64,000 nucleotides of DNA from positions 2,021,806 through 2,085,805 of the forward strand of contig NZ_OZ007039.1 in assembly GCF_963931675.1 (NCBI RefSeq). Reading direction: 5' to 3'. Of this stretch, positions 8,057 to 16,927 are shown in pieces; the first letter of the stretch is position 1, and the number at the start of each line of letters is the position of its first letter. A model generated the notes under the pieces. That model saw only the letters and a program-made list of their open reading frames with translations. It did not search any database and was not told the DNA's origin. Both the position numbers and the translations under genes were made by a program. Origin of the DNA: an uncultured Alistipes sp. Its GTDB lineage: Bacteria; Bacteroidota; Bacteroidia; Bacteroidales; Rikenellaceae.

Positions 8057-11000
8057 ATGAAACTGAGTTATACATCCAGTAATCCCCACGGTAGCCGCCG
8101 TTGCCTGGTGTTGTTTGCCATGCTGTTTGCATGTTGCTGCCTGGCGTTGCCGACTGCTGCCCAACAGAGCGGAACTGTGACAGGCACGGTCTCCGATGAA
8201 ACCGGTGCACCGCTGCCCGGAGTTGCTATCACCGTATCAGGGACCAGCCGAGGCACGACGACCGACAACGACGGCCGTTATTCGATTCGAGCCGACCGTG
8301 CCGATAAACTGAATTTCAACTTTCTGGGCTATAAGCCCTATACAATGACGGTCGGGACCCAGACGCAAATCGATGTCCAGTTGACCGTTGACAATACGAA
8401 TCTCGACGAGGTCGTGGTGGTTGGTTACGGCCTCCAGCGCCGGCGTGACATCGTCGGCGCGGTCGAGACCATCAAGGGCGATCTGATTGCCGAGCGGAAA
8501 ACGGCGAATGTTTCTCGAGCCTTGCAGGGTCAGATTCCAGGTCTGACGCTGACCTTCTCCGACGGTAAACCCTCCCGAAATGCCACTATCCGCATTCGCG
8601 GAGTCGAAAACTCGATCGGAGCCGGAGGTAGCGCCCTGACGCTTGTCGATGGAGTCGAGGCCGACATGAACACCATTAACCCGAGTGACATCGAATCCAT
8701 TACGGTGCTCAAGGATGCCTCGTCGACGGCGGTTTACGGAGCCAAGGGAACGTTCGGCGTCATCCTCATCACGACGAAGACGCCCGAAGCCGGCAGTGTC
8801 CGAGTCACCTACGATGGCAGTTACTCGATCTTCACGCGGACGGTCGAACCGCAGACCGTTAATAACGGACTGGCCTGGACGGATGCTTTTCTGGAGTCTT
8901 ACCGGGGCCGTTACAATGCAAATCCGTCGAGTATCAATAACGCGATGAATCCTTTCACCTCGGACTGGTACAACGAACTGGTGAAGCGCAACTCCGACAG
9001 CAGCTACGAAAAGTGGCGAGTCAACGGTCAGGGCCGTTACGAATACTTCGGCAACTACGACTGGCACGATATCGTCTATCGCGACTGGACCTCGGGCCAG
9101 CAGCATAACCTCAGTGTGAGCGGAGGCGGGAAGGTGGCCAAATTCCTCGTTTCGGGGCGTTATTTCCAGCAGGACGGGGTTTACAACTATGGCGACGAGG
9201 ACTACAAGCAGTACAATATCCGGGGGAAGATCAACATTCAGATCACCCCGTGGCTGACGCTGGACAACAGCCTCGACTTCATGAAGCGCAAGATCTTCCA
9301 GCCTCGCGTTGCGGAGGGCAACCAGCTGATCCAACGTCAGATGGAAATTGTGGGAGCCCCGCTGATCGGGGCGACGAACGCCGACGGAACCTGGACCAAT
9401 GCGGCGACCTACATCGGCATCGCCGGTTTTGACGAGGGGACCTCGTGGGAGAAGTACGCGAAGAATGACATCCGCGAAAGCGCCTCGCTGACGGCCCATC
9501 TGATCAAGGACGTCCTGGTTGCCAAGGCCGATTTCGCCTATTTCTACAACCACACCGATCGCAGCCGCGCCCGCAACCTCTGCACCTACTACTATGGTCC
9601 GGAACTGAGCGCCACGCAGCCTGCTACCTCGCAGTACCGCGACTACGACTACGACACCGACCAGTGGACGACCTCTGCGACGCTGACCTATACCCCCAAA
9701 CTGGGAGACAAGCATAAGCTCTCGATTATGGGAGGTTTCAACGCCGAGGAGGAGACCGTCATGCGGACCTACCTTTATCGTGAAGGGATCATCATCCCCG
9801 AGAAGGTCAACCCGAGCCTGATCGACGGGGATCAGGTCACCTGGCAGGACAATGGCAGTTATTCGGCATCCCTGGCGGGTTTCTTCTATCGCCTGCACTA
9901 TGGCTACAAGAGCAAATACCTGGTCGAGGTGAGCGGCCGTTATGACGGAAACTCGAAATTCCCGAGCAACCAGCGCTGGGGCTTTTTCCCGTCGGCTTCG
10001 GTCGGATGGCGCATCTCCGAGGAGAGTTTCATGGCCTCGACGCGCAACTGGCTCGACAACCTCAAGATCCGACTCTCGGCCGGAACGGCCGGCAACGGTC
10101 TGATCAGCGACGCCTACGCCTATCTTCCGCTCATGGAGCTGAACATGTCGTCGGTAGTGAGCGGCGGTTCTACCTTCCGCTATACGCAGAGTCCGGCACC
10201 CGTACCTGACGGGCTGACCTGGGAGAAGGCCACGACCTACAACATCGGTCTCGATTTCGAAGCCTTCAACGGCCGCCTGAACTTCGTGGGCGACATCTAC
10301 CGCCGCAATACGACGGACATGTACGTTGTCGGAGCCGAGCTTCCGGCCGTCTACGGCAACCAGGCCCCGAAGGGCAACTACGCCGACATGCGTACCGACG
10401 GTTGGGAAGCCAGCATCTCCTGGCGCGACAACTTCCGTCTGGCGGGCAAGGAGTTCCACTACAGCATCCGAGCTGCGGTGTGGGACAGCGAGAGCATCAT
10501 CACCAAATATACCAGCAAGACCGGAACGCTCCCGACGATCTACAAGACAAACTATTATGAGGGCATGACCCTGGGCGAGATCTGGGGTTACAAGGTGCTC
10601 GGGCTCTTCGAGAGCGACGAGGAGGCGATAAATTGGGCCGATCAGAGCAAGTTCCAGTACTTTGTGGGAGACTGGAAGAAGGGCGACCTGAAGCTGGCCG
10701 ACGTGGATAACAGCTACGTGATCGACAACGGTTCGAATACGATCGACGACCACGGCGACCTGGTGAAGATCGGCAACACCTCGCCGCGTTACTGCTACAG
10801 CCTCACCACGTCGTTCAACTGGAACGGCATCGGTCTGAGTCTGATGTGGCAGGGCGTGGGCAAGCGCGACTGGTATCCGGCCAAGGATTCGGGTTATTTC
10901 TGGGGCAAATACGGCCGTGCCTACGGTTTCTACCTTCCGTGGCAGGACGAGAACAACCGTTATACCGATGAGAATGGCAATACGTCGGCCTACTGGCCCC

Positions 11001-11341
11001 GGCTGCGCGGTTACCAGGCCGAGCACGTCAACGGTATCATGTCGAATGCCAATGACCGTTATCTGCAGGATGCCAGCTACATCCGCCTGAAGAACCTCAC
11101 GCTCGACTACACCTTCCCCAAGCGGATTGCCCAGAAGTTGCGTATGCAGTCGCTGCGGATCTATTTCGTCGGGGAGAACCTCTGGACCTATTCGCCGCTG
11201 CAGAAGTATGCCAAGAACTTCGATCCCGAAGGGATCAGTGCCGGTGATGCCGACTTTGCCAGCACGGTCGGAACCAACGGCGACGGATACGGCTATCCGG
11301 TCATGCGAACCTTCACGTTCGGTGTCAATGTCACTTTCTAA
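8057..11341 (+). CDS. SusC/RagA-family TonB-linked outer membrane transporter
   Basis: 1094 residues. It has a signal peptide (about 1-36, ending TAAQQ), a carboxypeptidase-like beta-sandwich domain (about 40-112; SDETGAPLPGVAITV), the SusC signature DEVVVVGYG at 117-125, a TonB plug (about 140-250) and a 22-strand-type barrel ending in GVNVTF. It forms an outer-membrane pedal-bin complex with the SusD lipoprotein 12 bases downstream and imports oligomers too large for porins, energised by TonB. There is no polysaccharide lyase or glycoside hydrolase nearby; the neighbours are phosphoesterases, so the cargo is more likely a phosphate-containing molecule than a plain glycan (inference). It is preceded by a regulated-looking promoter with a candidate operator. 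Confidence 0.95.
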   Translation: MKLSYTSSNPHGSRRCLVLFAMLFACCCLALPTAAQQSGTVTGTVSDETGAPLPGVAITVSGTSRGTTTDNDGRYSIRADRADKLNFNFLGYKPYTMTVGTQTQIDVQLTVDNTNLDEVVVVGYGLQRRRDIVGAVETIKGDLIAERKTANVSRALQGQIPGLTLTFSDGKPSRNATIRIRGVENSIGAGGSALTLVDGVEADMNTINPSDIESITVLKDASSTAVYGAKGTFGVILITTKTPEAGSVRVTYDGSYSIFTRTVEPQTVNNGLAWTDAFLESYRGRYNANPSSINNAMNPFTSDWYNELVKRNSDSSYEKWRVNGQGRYEYFGNYDWHDIVYRDWTSGQQHNLSVSGGGKVAKFLVSGRYFQQDGVYNYGDEDYKQYNIRGKINIQITPWLTLDNSLDFMKRKIFQPRVAEGNQLIQRQMEIVGAPLIGATNADGTWTNAATYIGIAGFDEGTSWEKYAKNDIRESASLTAHLIKDVLVAKADFAYFYNHTDRSRARNLCTYYYGPELSATQPATSQYRDYDYDTDQWTTSATLTYTPKLGDKHKLSIMGGFNAEEETVMRTYLYREGIIIPEKVNPSLIDGDQVTWQDNGSYSASLAGFFYRLHYGYKSKYLVEVSGRYDGNSKFPSNQRWGFFPSASVGWRISEESFMASTRNWLDNLKIRLSAGTAGNGLISDAYAYLPLMELNMSSVVSGGSTFRYTQSPAPVPDGLTWEKATTYNIGLDFEAFNGRLNFVGDIYRRNTTDMYVVGAELPAVYGNQAPKGNYADMRTDGWEASISWRDNFRLAGKEFHYSIRAAVWDSESIITKYTSKTGTLPTIYKTNYYEGMTLGEIWGYKVLGLFESDEEAINWADQSKFQYFVGDWKKGDLKLADVDNSYVIDNGSNTIDDHGDLVKIGNTSPRYCYSLTTSFNWNGIGLSLMWQGVGKRDWYPAKDSGYFWGKYGRAYGFYLPWQDENNRYTDENGNTSAYWPRLRGYQAEHVNGIMSNANDRYLQDASYIRLKNLTLDYTFPKRIAQKLRMQSLRIYFVGENLWTYSPLQKYAKNFDPEGISAGDADFASTVGTNGDGYGYPVMRTFTFGVNVTF

Positions 11342-11353
11342 TACGAAATACCC

Positions 11354-13138
11354 ATGAAAAAACAGATGCATAAAGTCGCAGCCGTCGCTCTGACCGCCCT
11401 GCTTGTCTCGTGCGATACGTTCCTGACCAAGGAGCCCATTGCGGAACTCGGTGCCGACACCTATTTCACCAATGAAAAGTCGCTGCAGTTGTATGCCGAC
11501 GGTTTTCTGCAGAACATGATGCCGTCGCCCGAGACGCTTTTCCGCGGCGATTGCTGGTCCGATCTGGTTGCCACGCGCAATTCGACCGATTACCTGACGG
11601 TTCCCTGGTCATCGAGCCGTCAGACCGGCTGGAGTTATTCGGACTGGTATGACCTGTTCAATGTCAACTATTTTCTCCAGCACATGTACGAGGTTTTGGG
11701 CGTCCGCGAGGAGACGCTCCGCCACTACGAAGGTGTTGCCCGTTTCTGGCGTGCGTGGTTCTACTACAACAAGGTCCGCACGTTTGGTGCGGTGCCCTGG
11801 TACGACGAGCCGATCGACGCCGAGGATGACGAGGCGCTCTACAAGGCCCGCGATTCGCGCGAGTTCGTGATGCGCAAGGTGCTGGAGGACCTCAGCTACG
11901 CTGCCGCCAACTGCTCGACGGATGCCGCCTACACGCAGAGCGCCCAGATCGACAAGTGGAAGGCTTTGGCCTTCAAGTCGCGGGTCTGCCTCTACGAGGG
12001 CACCTACCGCAAGTACCACGCGGTCGATCCGTCGACGGGTCAGCCCTGGCAGAGTGACGAATCGGAGATGTACCTGCAGGAGTGTGTGGCAGCCTGCGAG
12101 GAGTTGATGAGTGACGGGCCCTATTCGCTGGTCAATTCGCCTTCGGCGGTGCAGACCCAGTATCGGTCGCTCTTCATCTCGGAGCAGCTGAACCGTCAGG
12201 AGATTATTTGGGGCCGGGAATACAGCTCCAGCCTGGGTATCTACCACGAGGCTACGTGGGTTTTCACCTCACCGACCCAGTCGCGCTGGTCAATGACGCG
12301 TTCGCTGGCCAACATGTATCTCAATCTCGACGGCACGCGCTTCACGGACAATCCCGACTGGGACAAGGTGGGATTCGTCGACGAGACGGCCAACCGCGAC
12401 TACCGCATGATGCAGAGCATCGTGACGCCGGGTTACATGAAGGAGGTGGCCGGCGAGCGGGTGCTGACGGCCCCCGACATGTCGGTCACGCTGACGGGCT
12501 ACCAGCTCATCAAGTGGTGCTTCGACGACGACCTGCATACCGGTACGCGCAGCAACAACAGCCTCTCGATCCTGCGTTATGCCGAGGTGCTGCTCAACTA
12601 TGCCGAGGCGTCGGCCGAGCTGAACGGCGGCATTCTGGAGCCGTCGATCTGGGAGCGGACGATCAAGCCGCTGCGAGAGCGTGCCGGAGTCGTCGGGACG
12701 CAGCCCCAGACGGCCGATCCCTATTTGGCCTCCTACTACAAGGTCCAGAGCAAGGACCTGCTGGAGATCCGCCGCGAACGGGCCGTGGAGCTGCTGCTGG
12801 AGAACCTGCGCTACGACGACCTGATGCGCTGGCACGAGGGAGAACTAACCCGGAAGGAGTGGCAGGGCATCTATATCCCGGCCGTGGGCGAACCGATCGA
12901 CCTAAACGGAGACGGACAGAACGATCTGTGTGTGATCAACGCCGACACGCCCAGCCAGAACGGCGTCTACTACATCGACCTGTGCGATGGCTCCTACACG
13001 CTGAGTGAGGACACCAGCGGGTTGTTGGAATACAACCTGGATCGGATCTGGGAGGAGAAGATGTACGTGCGTCCCATTCCCCGTACGGCCAACGGCATCA
13101 ATCCGGCCCTTGGTCAGAACTACGGCTGGACGGATTGA
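11354..13138 (+). CDS. SusD/RagB-family substrate-capture lipoprotein
   Basis: 594 residues with a type II signal and lipobox Cys20 (LLVSC). The N-terminal motif DTFLTKEPIAELGADTYF and the later NNSLSILRYAEVLLNYAEA segment are classic SusD-family marks (TPR-like helical fold). The C-terminal half carries ERAVELLLENLRYDDLMRW. It starts 12 bases after susC and is presumably co-transcribed. It forms the lid of the SusC channel and binds substrate at the cell surface. The ligand cannot be read from sequence; the context points to a glycerophosphate-type compound. Confidence 0.94.
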   Translation: MKKQMHKVAAVALTALLVSCDTFLTKEPIAELGADTYFTNEKSLQLYADGFLQNMMPSPETLFRGDCWSDLVATRNSTDYLTVPWSSSRQTGWSYSDWYDLFNVNYFLQHMYEVLGVREETLRHYEGVARFWRAWFYYNKVRTFGAVPWYDEPIDAEDDEALYKARDSREFVMRKVLEDLSYAAANCSTDAAYTQSAQIDKWKALAFKSRVCLYEGTYRKYHAVDPSTGQPWQSDESEMYLQECVAACEELMSDGPYSLVNSPSAVQTQYRSLFISEQLNRQEIIWGREYSSSLGIYHEATWVFTSPTQSRWSMTRSLANMYLNLDGTRFTDNPDWDKVGFVDETANRDYRMMQSIVTPGYMKEVAGERVLTAPDMSVTLTGYQLIKWCFDDDLHTGTRSNNSLSILRYAEVLLNYAEASAELNGGILEPSIWERTIKPLRERAGVVGTQPQTADPYLASYYKVQSKDLLEIRRERAVELLLENLRYDDLMRWHEGELTRKEWQGIYIPAVGEPIDLNGDGQNDLCVINADTPSQNGVYYIDLCDGSYTLSEDTSGLLEYNLDRIWEEKMYVRPIPRTANGINPALGQNYGWTD

Positions 13139-13171
13139 TCTGACGGATCGAACTTAAACCCGATAAACGAC

Positions 13172-14260
13172 ATGAAGAGTCTCTTAATGACGATGTTTGC
13201 CACCGTGGCGGCCGTTCTGGCCGCCACGGCCGGCAAACCGATCCAGACGGACGACGTCTGGCAGCATCCCGGCGCGGATAGGTCCAACTACCGCAAGAAC
13301 ATCTGTATCCCCGACATCGAGGGGTATCGCACGCTGAAGTGCGATTTTCACATCCACACGTGCTTTTCCGACGGGCAGGTCTACCCGACGGGGCGCGTGA
13401 ACGAGGCATGGAGCGACGGTCTGGACGTGATCGCCATCACCGACCACTTCGAGATCCGCAAGAACCGCGGCATGCAGACCGACGACATGAATCTGCCTTA
13501 CGAGATTGCCGCCGCACGCGGACGTGAGATCGGCCTGCTGGTGATCCCCGGGGGCGAGATCACGCGCCACAAGCCCTTCGGCCACATCAACGCGCTCTTC
13601 CTGAAGGACGGCAACCGCTTCCCGCGCAACCGCACCCCCGAAAACGAACAGGCCGCTCTGGACGAAGCCTGGGCTCAGGAGGCCTACCTCTTCTGGAACC
13701 ATCCCGGCTGGCCCAACGATTCGTGTACGCTTTATCCCATGCACGAGCGGTTGCTGCGCGAGGGGAAGATTCACGGTGTGGAGATCTTCAACGGCAAGGA
13801 GCACTATCCGCGCGTGCTGCAGTGGTACGAAGAGATGGGCTTCTCGATGCTGGCCAATTCGGATATTCACTACCCGAGCGGGCCGCAGTATCCCGAGGGA
13901 GCCCGTCGTCCCATGACGCTCGTTTTTGCCCGCGAATGCACGATGGAGTCCGTTCGTGAGGCGATGTTTTCCGGCCGCATGGTGGCGTTGTACGACTATA
14001 CGCTGGCCGGTCCCGAGACCTACATCCGCCAGCTGATCGAGGCGTCGCTGACCTTGCGCGTGGTGGATGCCCGCAAGAACCGCGTGGAGCTCCGCAACGA
14101 TTCGGATATCCGGTTCAGCATCCGTTACGGGGATTACATGTATCCGGTTGCCATTCCTCCCCATCAGACGGTTCGTCTGACGCTCCCCAAGGGGATGAAG
14201 GTTCGCTTTGAAAACTGTGTCCTCGGATATGACAAGATCCTTGAGATGACGCTTTGGTAA
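13172..14260 (+). CDS. Secreted PHP-domain phosphoesterase
   Basis: 362 residues with a signal peptide (about 1-20), so exported, probably to the periplasm. The PHP motifs are present: H60-I-H62 in CDFHIHTCFSDG, D91-H92 in AITDH, a glutamate in PGGEITR, NHPGWP and the late NSDIHYPSG. PHP proteins are trinuclear-metal phosphoesterases that act on phosphomonoesters or cyclic and diester phosphates. It lies 33 bases after susD and before a strong terminator, so it closes the susCD operon. In this locus it could trim phosphate esters from the captured substrate before or after the GDPD enzyme acts. The exact reaction is unknown. Confidence 0.85.
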   Translation: MKSLLMTMFATVAAVLAATAGKPIQTDDVWQHPGADRSNYRKNICIPDIEGYRTLKCDFHIHTCFSDGQVYPTGRVNEAWSDGLDVIAITDHFEIRKNRGMQTDDMNLPYEIAAARGREIGLLVIPGGEITRHKPFGHINALFLKDGNRFPRNRTPENEQAALDEAWAQEAYLFWNHPGWPNDSCTLYPMHERLLREGKIHGVEIFNGKEHYPRVLQWYEEMGFSMLANSDIHYPSGPQYPEGARRPMTLVFARECTMESVREAMFSGRMVALYDYTLAGPETYIRQLIEASLTLRVVDARKNRVELRNDSDIRFSIRYGDYMYPVAIPPHQTVRLTLPKGMKVRFENCVLGYDKILEMTLW

Positions 14261-14290
14261 CAACTCTGCCCCATCTTTTTCAACAGAAAC

Positions 14291-14317
14291 GCCCGACCTT
14301 CCGAGGTCGGGCGTTTT
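14291..14317 (+). terminator. Intrinsic terminator of the susCD-PHP operon
   Basis: Stem gcccgacct / aggtcgggc with a 4-base loop, followed by gttttt, 30 bases past the PHP gene stop. Confidence 0.85.
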
Positions 14318-14343
14318 TGCTGCAGGAAAGAGGAGAGTCCTCT

Positions 14344-15720
14344 TTATGGCTCCTGCATCAGATCGTATTGCAGCACGACTGCGCGTCGCACGTCATCCGT
14401 CGATCGAGACGCGAATCCGCAATAGAGCATACCGTCGTAAAACTTGATTCCTTCGGGCTCCATGTATCCCGTTGAGGTGAGCCCCTGCGAGGCAAGGGCG
14501 CCCATATCCTCAATGGCAGCTACGTCGTGACGGCGAATGAGGTTTCCGTTGAAATCAAAGATCGATACCGTGGCTGTCGAGGGGGTTGCACCGTCGTTGT
14601 TGTTGCCGGCCCCTTCGTAATAGTATATTTTGCCGTTTTTCACGTCGTGGCCCTGGTTGCCGTTGGACCCGACAGTGAGCGGGCTGCTTTGCGGCAGGGT
14701 GATCGTGGCCAGCGGTTCGAGTTGCGAGAGATTCTTGACCATGACGGTCGGCTTTTCGGTCACGGAGGCCGGACCTCCGGTCTCGCCGCCCCAGGTGATC
14801 GAGAAGGAGAGCTGCTCGGAGCTTTCGGGCAGCGCCTTGACCTCACTCAGCCGGTAGAGATAGATGTAGCGGGTCGAGTAGTTGCTGTTCGTGCACCAGA
14901 AGAGGATGATGTCGTTGTCAGGGTCGAGCGATGCCTGCAGATTGCGGCGCTGCGGGATCCAGTACTGTTCGTAGCACTCCGACGGTTTGAGCGTCTTGCC
15001 CGGGGCGTATTTGATGCGGGCCATGGTCTGCGAGAGGGTGTAGTCACCTTCGGAACTGCGGGTTCCGTAGCTTCCGACCCAGACGTACATGTCGGCACCA
15101 TCCTGTTCGACGGCGATGTTGTTTCCGTGGCCGGCATAGGGGAGCAGCATCCGGCTTTCGTAGTTGGCGGCGTTGGCCTGTTTTCGGACGATGATTACGT
15201 TGTAGTTGTTGCTGCCGCGCCCTACCTGCGAGCAGTACATGTATCCGTCGGCTCCGAGGTCGAAACTTTGCATGACCGAATTGTCGCTGAGCATGTGACC
15301 GCTGGTGTAGATCATGTCACGGGCCAGGGGCTGGTCGAGCTGTTCCGACTGCAGCACGTTGACTGTGAGTGCTGCCTGCTTCAGGTTGTCCGGGGTCCGG
15401 GCCGAGATCCGGGAGGTGCCGATGGCCTCTCCGCGGATGATGCCGTTGTCCGAGATGGAGGCGATGTTCGGGATCGAGGAGTGCCAGTTCAGTCCGTATT
15501 CATTCGCTGCGGTATAGGTTTCAGTCCCGGATCCGGTACGGATGTTGAGTTCCGGGAGCGTTTCTTCCTCGACGAACAGGTCGAATATGCGGCTGGAGAA
15601 TCCTAGGCTTTGGATGGAGCGATCGCCGGAACCGATGTCATCGGAGTCGTCCGTGCTGCACGATATGGTGCAACATGCGGTCAAAGCCAGCAAAACGCAA
15701 GATAGCAGTTTGGTTTTCAT
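14344..15720 (-). CDS. Lipoprotein with BIG2-like domain and TagC/P68-type beta-propeller
   Basis: 458 residues from the ATG at 15720. The lipobox is LTAC (Cys16). Residues about 45-123 look like a bacterial Ig-like (BIG2) domain (WHSSIPNIASIS, GTSRISA). Residues about 135-458 match the pattern of the TagC / phage P68 receptor-binding beta-propeller family: VMQSFDLGADGYMYCSQ, GHG at 197-199 in LLPYAGHGNNIAVEQ, later QGHDVKNGKIYYYEG, and the EPEG motif at 421-424 followed by YCGFAS. Family members are linked to teichoic acid biology (Bacillus TagC; staphylococcal phage P68 receptor-binding protein). It sits convergent to the susCD-PHP operon, with a candidate operator over its -33 box. I infer surface binding or processing of a polyol-phosphate polymer. 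Family assignment is by motif memory. Confidence 0.72.
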   Translation of the reverse strand: MKTKLLSCVLLALTACCTISCSTDDSDDIGSGDRSIQSLGFSSRIFDLFVEEETLPELNIRTGSGTETYTAANEYGLNWHSSIPNIASISDNGIIRGEAIGTSRISARTPDNLKQAALTVNVLQSEQLDQPLARDMIYTSGHMLSDNSVMQSFDLGADGYMYCSQVGRGSNNYNVIIVRKQANAANYESRMLLPYAGHGNNIAVEQDGADMYVWVGSYGTRSSEGDYTLSQTMARIKYAPGKTLKPSECYEQYWIPQRRNLQASLDPDNDIILFWCTNSNYSTRYIYLYRLSEVKALPESSEQLSFSITWGGETGGPASVTEKPTVMVKNLSQLEPLATITLPQSSPLTVGSNGNQGHDVKNGKIYYYEGAGNNNDGATPSTATVSIFDFNGNLIRRHDVAAIEDMGALASQGLTSTGYMEPEGIKFYDGMLYCGFASRSTDDVRRAVVLQYDLMQEP

Positions 15721-15751
15721 TTTGTTCTTGATTTTTGGTTTTACCTGACTA

Positions 15752-15783
15752 CAAATGTAACAAAATAAAAATAATATTACAAA
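15752..15783 (-). promoter_or_regulatory. Promoter of the beta-propeller lipoprotein
   Basis: Minus-strand TTTG (15783-15780), 20 bases, TACATTTG (15759-15752): a full match to the Bacteroidetes consensus, 31 bases before the ATG. Confidence 0.75.
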
Positions 15784-15789
15784 ACGAAA
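15782..15789. promoter_or_regulatory. Candidate operator over the -33 element
   Basis: Perfect AAACGAAA overlapping the -33 box of the beta-propeller lipoprotein promoter; part of the five-copy set described in the findings. Confidence 0.55.
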
Positions 15790-15876
15790 GTCGTAAAACG
15801 CTGCGTGTTTCGGATTTTGTCTGTGCGGGAGGTGATCCGCGACTCCGGAAGAGGTCCTTCCCGAAGGGTCAAAGCC

Positions 15877-15903
15877 CAAAAAAGCCGCAGAACATCTGCG
15901 GCT
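15877..15903 (-). terminator. Intrinsic terminator of the DeoR-family gene
   Basis: Minus-strand stem agccgcag / ctgcggct with a 5-base loop and a run of T at 15882-15878, about 40 bases past the regulator stop. Confidence 0.8.
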
Positions 15904-15943
15904 TTCCTGAGCCCACCCTCCGGGCTTGTGCTTTCCGGCCGGG

Positions 15944-16708
15944 TCAGACCGTGATGACATCGACCCCGACCGCCTCAAGCGTGGATTTGATCTGTGCCGG
16001 GAGTTGGTTGTCCGTGATCAGGATGTCGATATCCTCGATCGAGCAGATGCGGCCGAATCCTCTGCGTCCGATTTTTGAGGAGTCGGTCAGCACGATACTC
16101 TGGGATGCTGCTTTCATCATTTTTTGCGTCAGGGTTGCCTCTTCGACCGTGGCGCAGGTGATTCCGAATTCGGAATCGATGCCGTCGACTCCGAAAAAGA
16201 GTTTGGAGCAGATTAGATTCTGAAAACCCTGAGCTGCATATTCACCGCGTACGGAGAGCGAATTTCCATGGAGCACACCTCCGAGTTGCAGGACCGTGAT
16301 GTCGGGTTCCTCACTCAACAGCATCGAAACCCGCAGCGAGGGTGTGACGATGTTCAGATGACCGATGGGGCGAATGACCTCGGCAAAGGCGTATAGCGTG
16401 GATCCGGACGCGACGATGATCGAGTCGTTTTCGTGGATGAGTTTTACGGCCCGAGCTCCGATTTTTCGTTTGATTTCGCTGTTGATGCGGCTTTTTACCT
16501 GCACGTTGACGTCGGAGACATGCGGATTGACGGGACTGGCGCTGCCGTGCGCTCGATAGAGCAGCTGCTTGCTTTCGAGGAATCTCATGTCCTTGCGGAT
16601 TGTGGCACGGGTGACATTGAGTTCGTTGGCAATGTCTGCAATGCGGACGAATCCTTGTTTGTTGAGCGAGTCGAGGATATACTTCCGTCTTTCGGCGATG
16701 CTTAACAT
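15944..16708 (-). CDS. DeoR-family transcriptional regulator
   Basis: 254 residues. The N-terminal DeoR winged helix (about 5-60; RRKYILDSLNKQGFVRIADIA, VTRATIRKDMRFLE) is followed by the DeoR C-terminal sensor domain, an isomerase-like fold that binds a phosphorylated sugar or polyol (SGSTLYAFAEVI, LTDSSKIGRRGFGRI). Members such as GlpR sense glycerol-3-phosphate and usually repress. It is divergent from araD, with five AAACGAAA motifs in the locus as candidate operators. A phosphorylated intermediate of this pathway is the likely inducer (inference). Confidence 0.92.
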   Translation of the reverse strand: MLSIAERRKYILDSLNKQGFVRIADIANELNVTRATIRKDMRFLESKQLLYRAHGSASPVNPHVSDVNVQVKSRINSEIKRKIGARAVKLIHENDSIIVASGSTLYAFAEVIRPIGHLNIVTPSLRVSMLLSEEPDITVLQLGGVLHGNSLSVRGEYAAQGFQNLICSKLFFGVDGIDSEFGITCATVEEATLTQKMMKAASQSIVLTDSSKIGRRGFGRICSIEDIDILITDNQLPAQIKSTLEAVGVDVITV

Positions 16709-16732
16709 AACGCTTCTATTTTCTTTTGTTTA

Positions 16733-16764
16733 CAAATGTAGAAATTATTTACATGAAAGCCAAA
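16733..16764 (-). promoter_or_regulatory. Promoter of the DeoR-family gene
   Basis: Minus-strand TTTG (16764-16761), 20 bases, TACATTTG (16740-16733), 24 bases before the ATG at 16708. Full consensus match. Confidence 0.75.
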
Positions 16765-16788
16765 TGAACGCGCTGTTTCGTGATTTAT

Positions 16789-16796
16789 TTTCGTTT
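16789..16796. promoter_or_regulatory. Candidate operator TTTCGTTT, regulator side
   Basis: Perfect TTTCGTTT about 25 bases upstream of the deoR-type gene's -33 box; it may allow looping or autoregulation with the copy at 16874. Confidence 0.5.
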
Positions 16797-16873
16797 TACA
16801 TATATATTCAGTGTTATTTTGGGTCGTTTTGAGTTATAAAATTCGTTATGTGTTTCATTTTGCATGAAAAATT

Positions 16874-16881
16874 TTTCGTTT
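16874..16881. promoter_or_regulatory. Candidate operator TTTCGTTT in the araD promoter
   Basis: Perfect TTTCGTTT at the expected -33 position of the araD promoter, where bound repressor would block polymerase. Confidence 0.55.
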
Positions 16882-16896
16882 TGTGATTATTATTCG

Positions 16897-16904
16897 TATC
16901 TTTG
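16897..16904 (+). promoter_or_regulatory. -7 element of the araD-HAD operon
   Basis: TATCTTTG, 23 bases before the ATG at 16928. The expected -33 position (about 16873-16876) is only T-rich, so the promoter may be weak without other input. Confidence 0.6.
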
Positions 16905-16927
16905 TTCCGAACTCAAATCAATCTGCT

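Noticed and set aside
8237..11371. A 1044-codon open frame on the minus strand opposite susC
   Set aside because: It is antisense to a clear SusC protein, has no recognisable motif, and arises from the high GC content of the third codon position.
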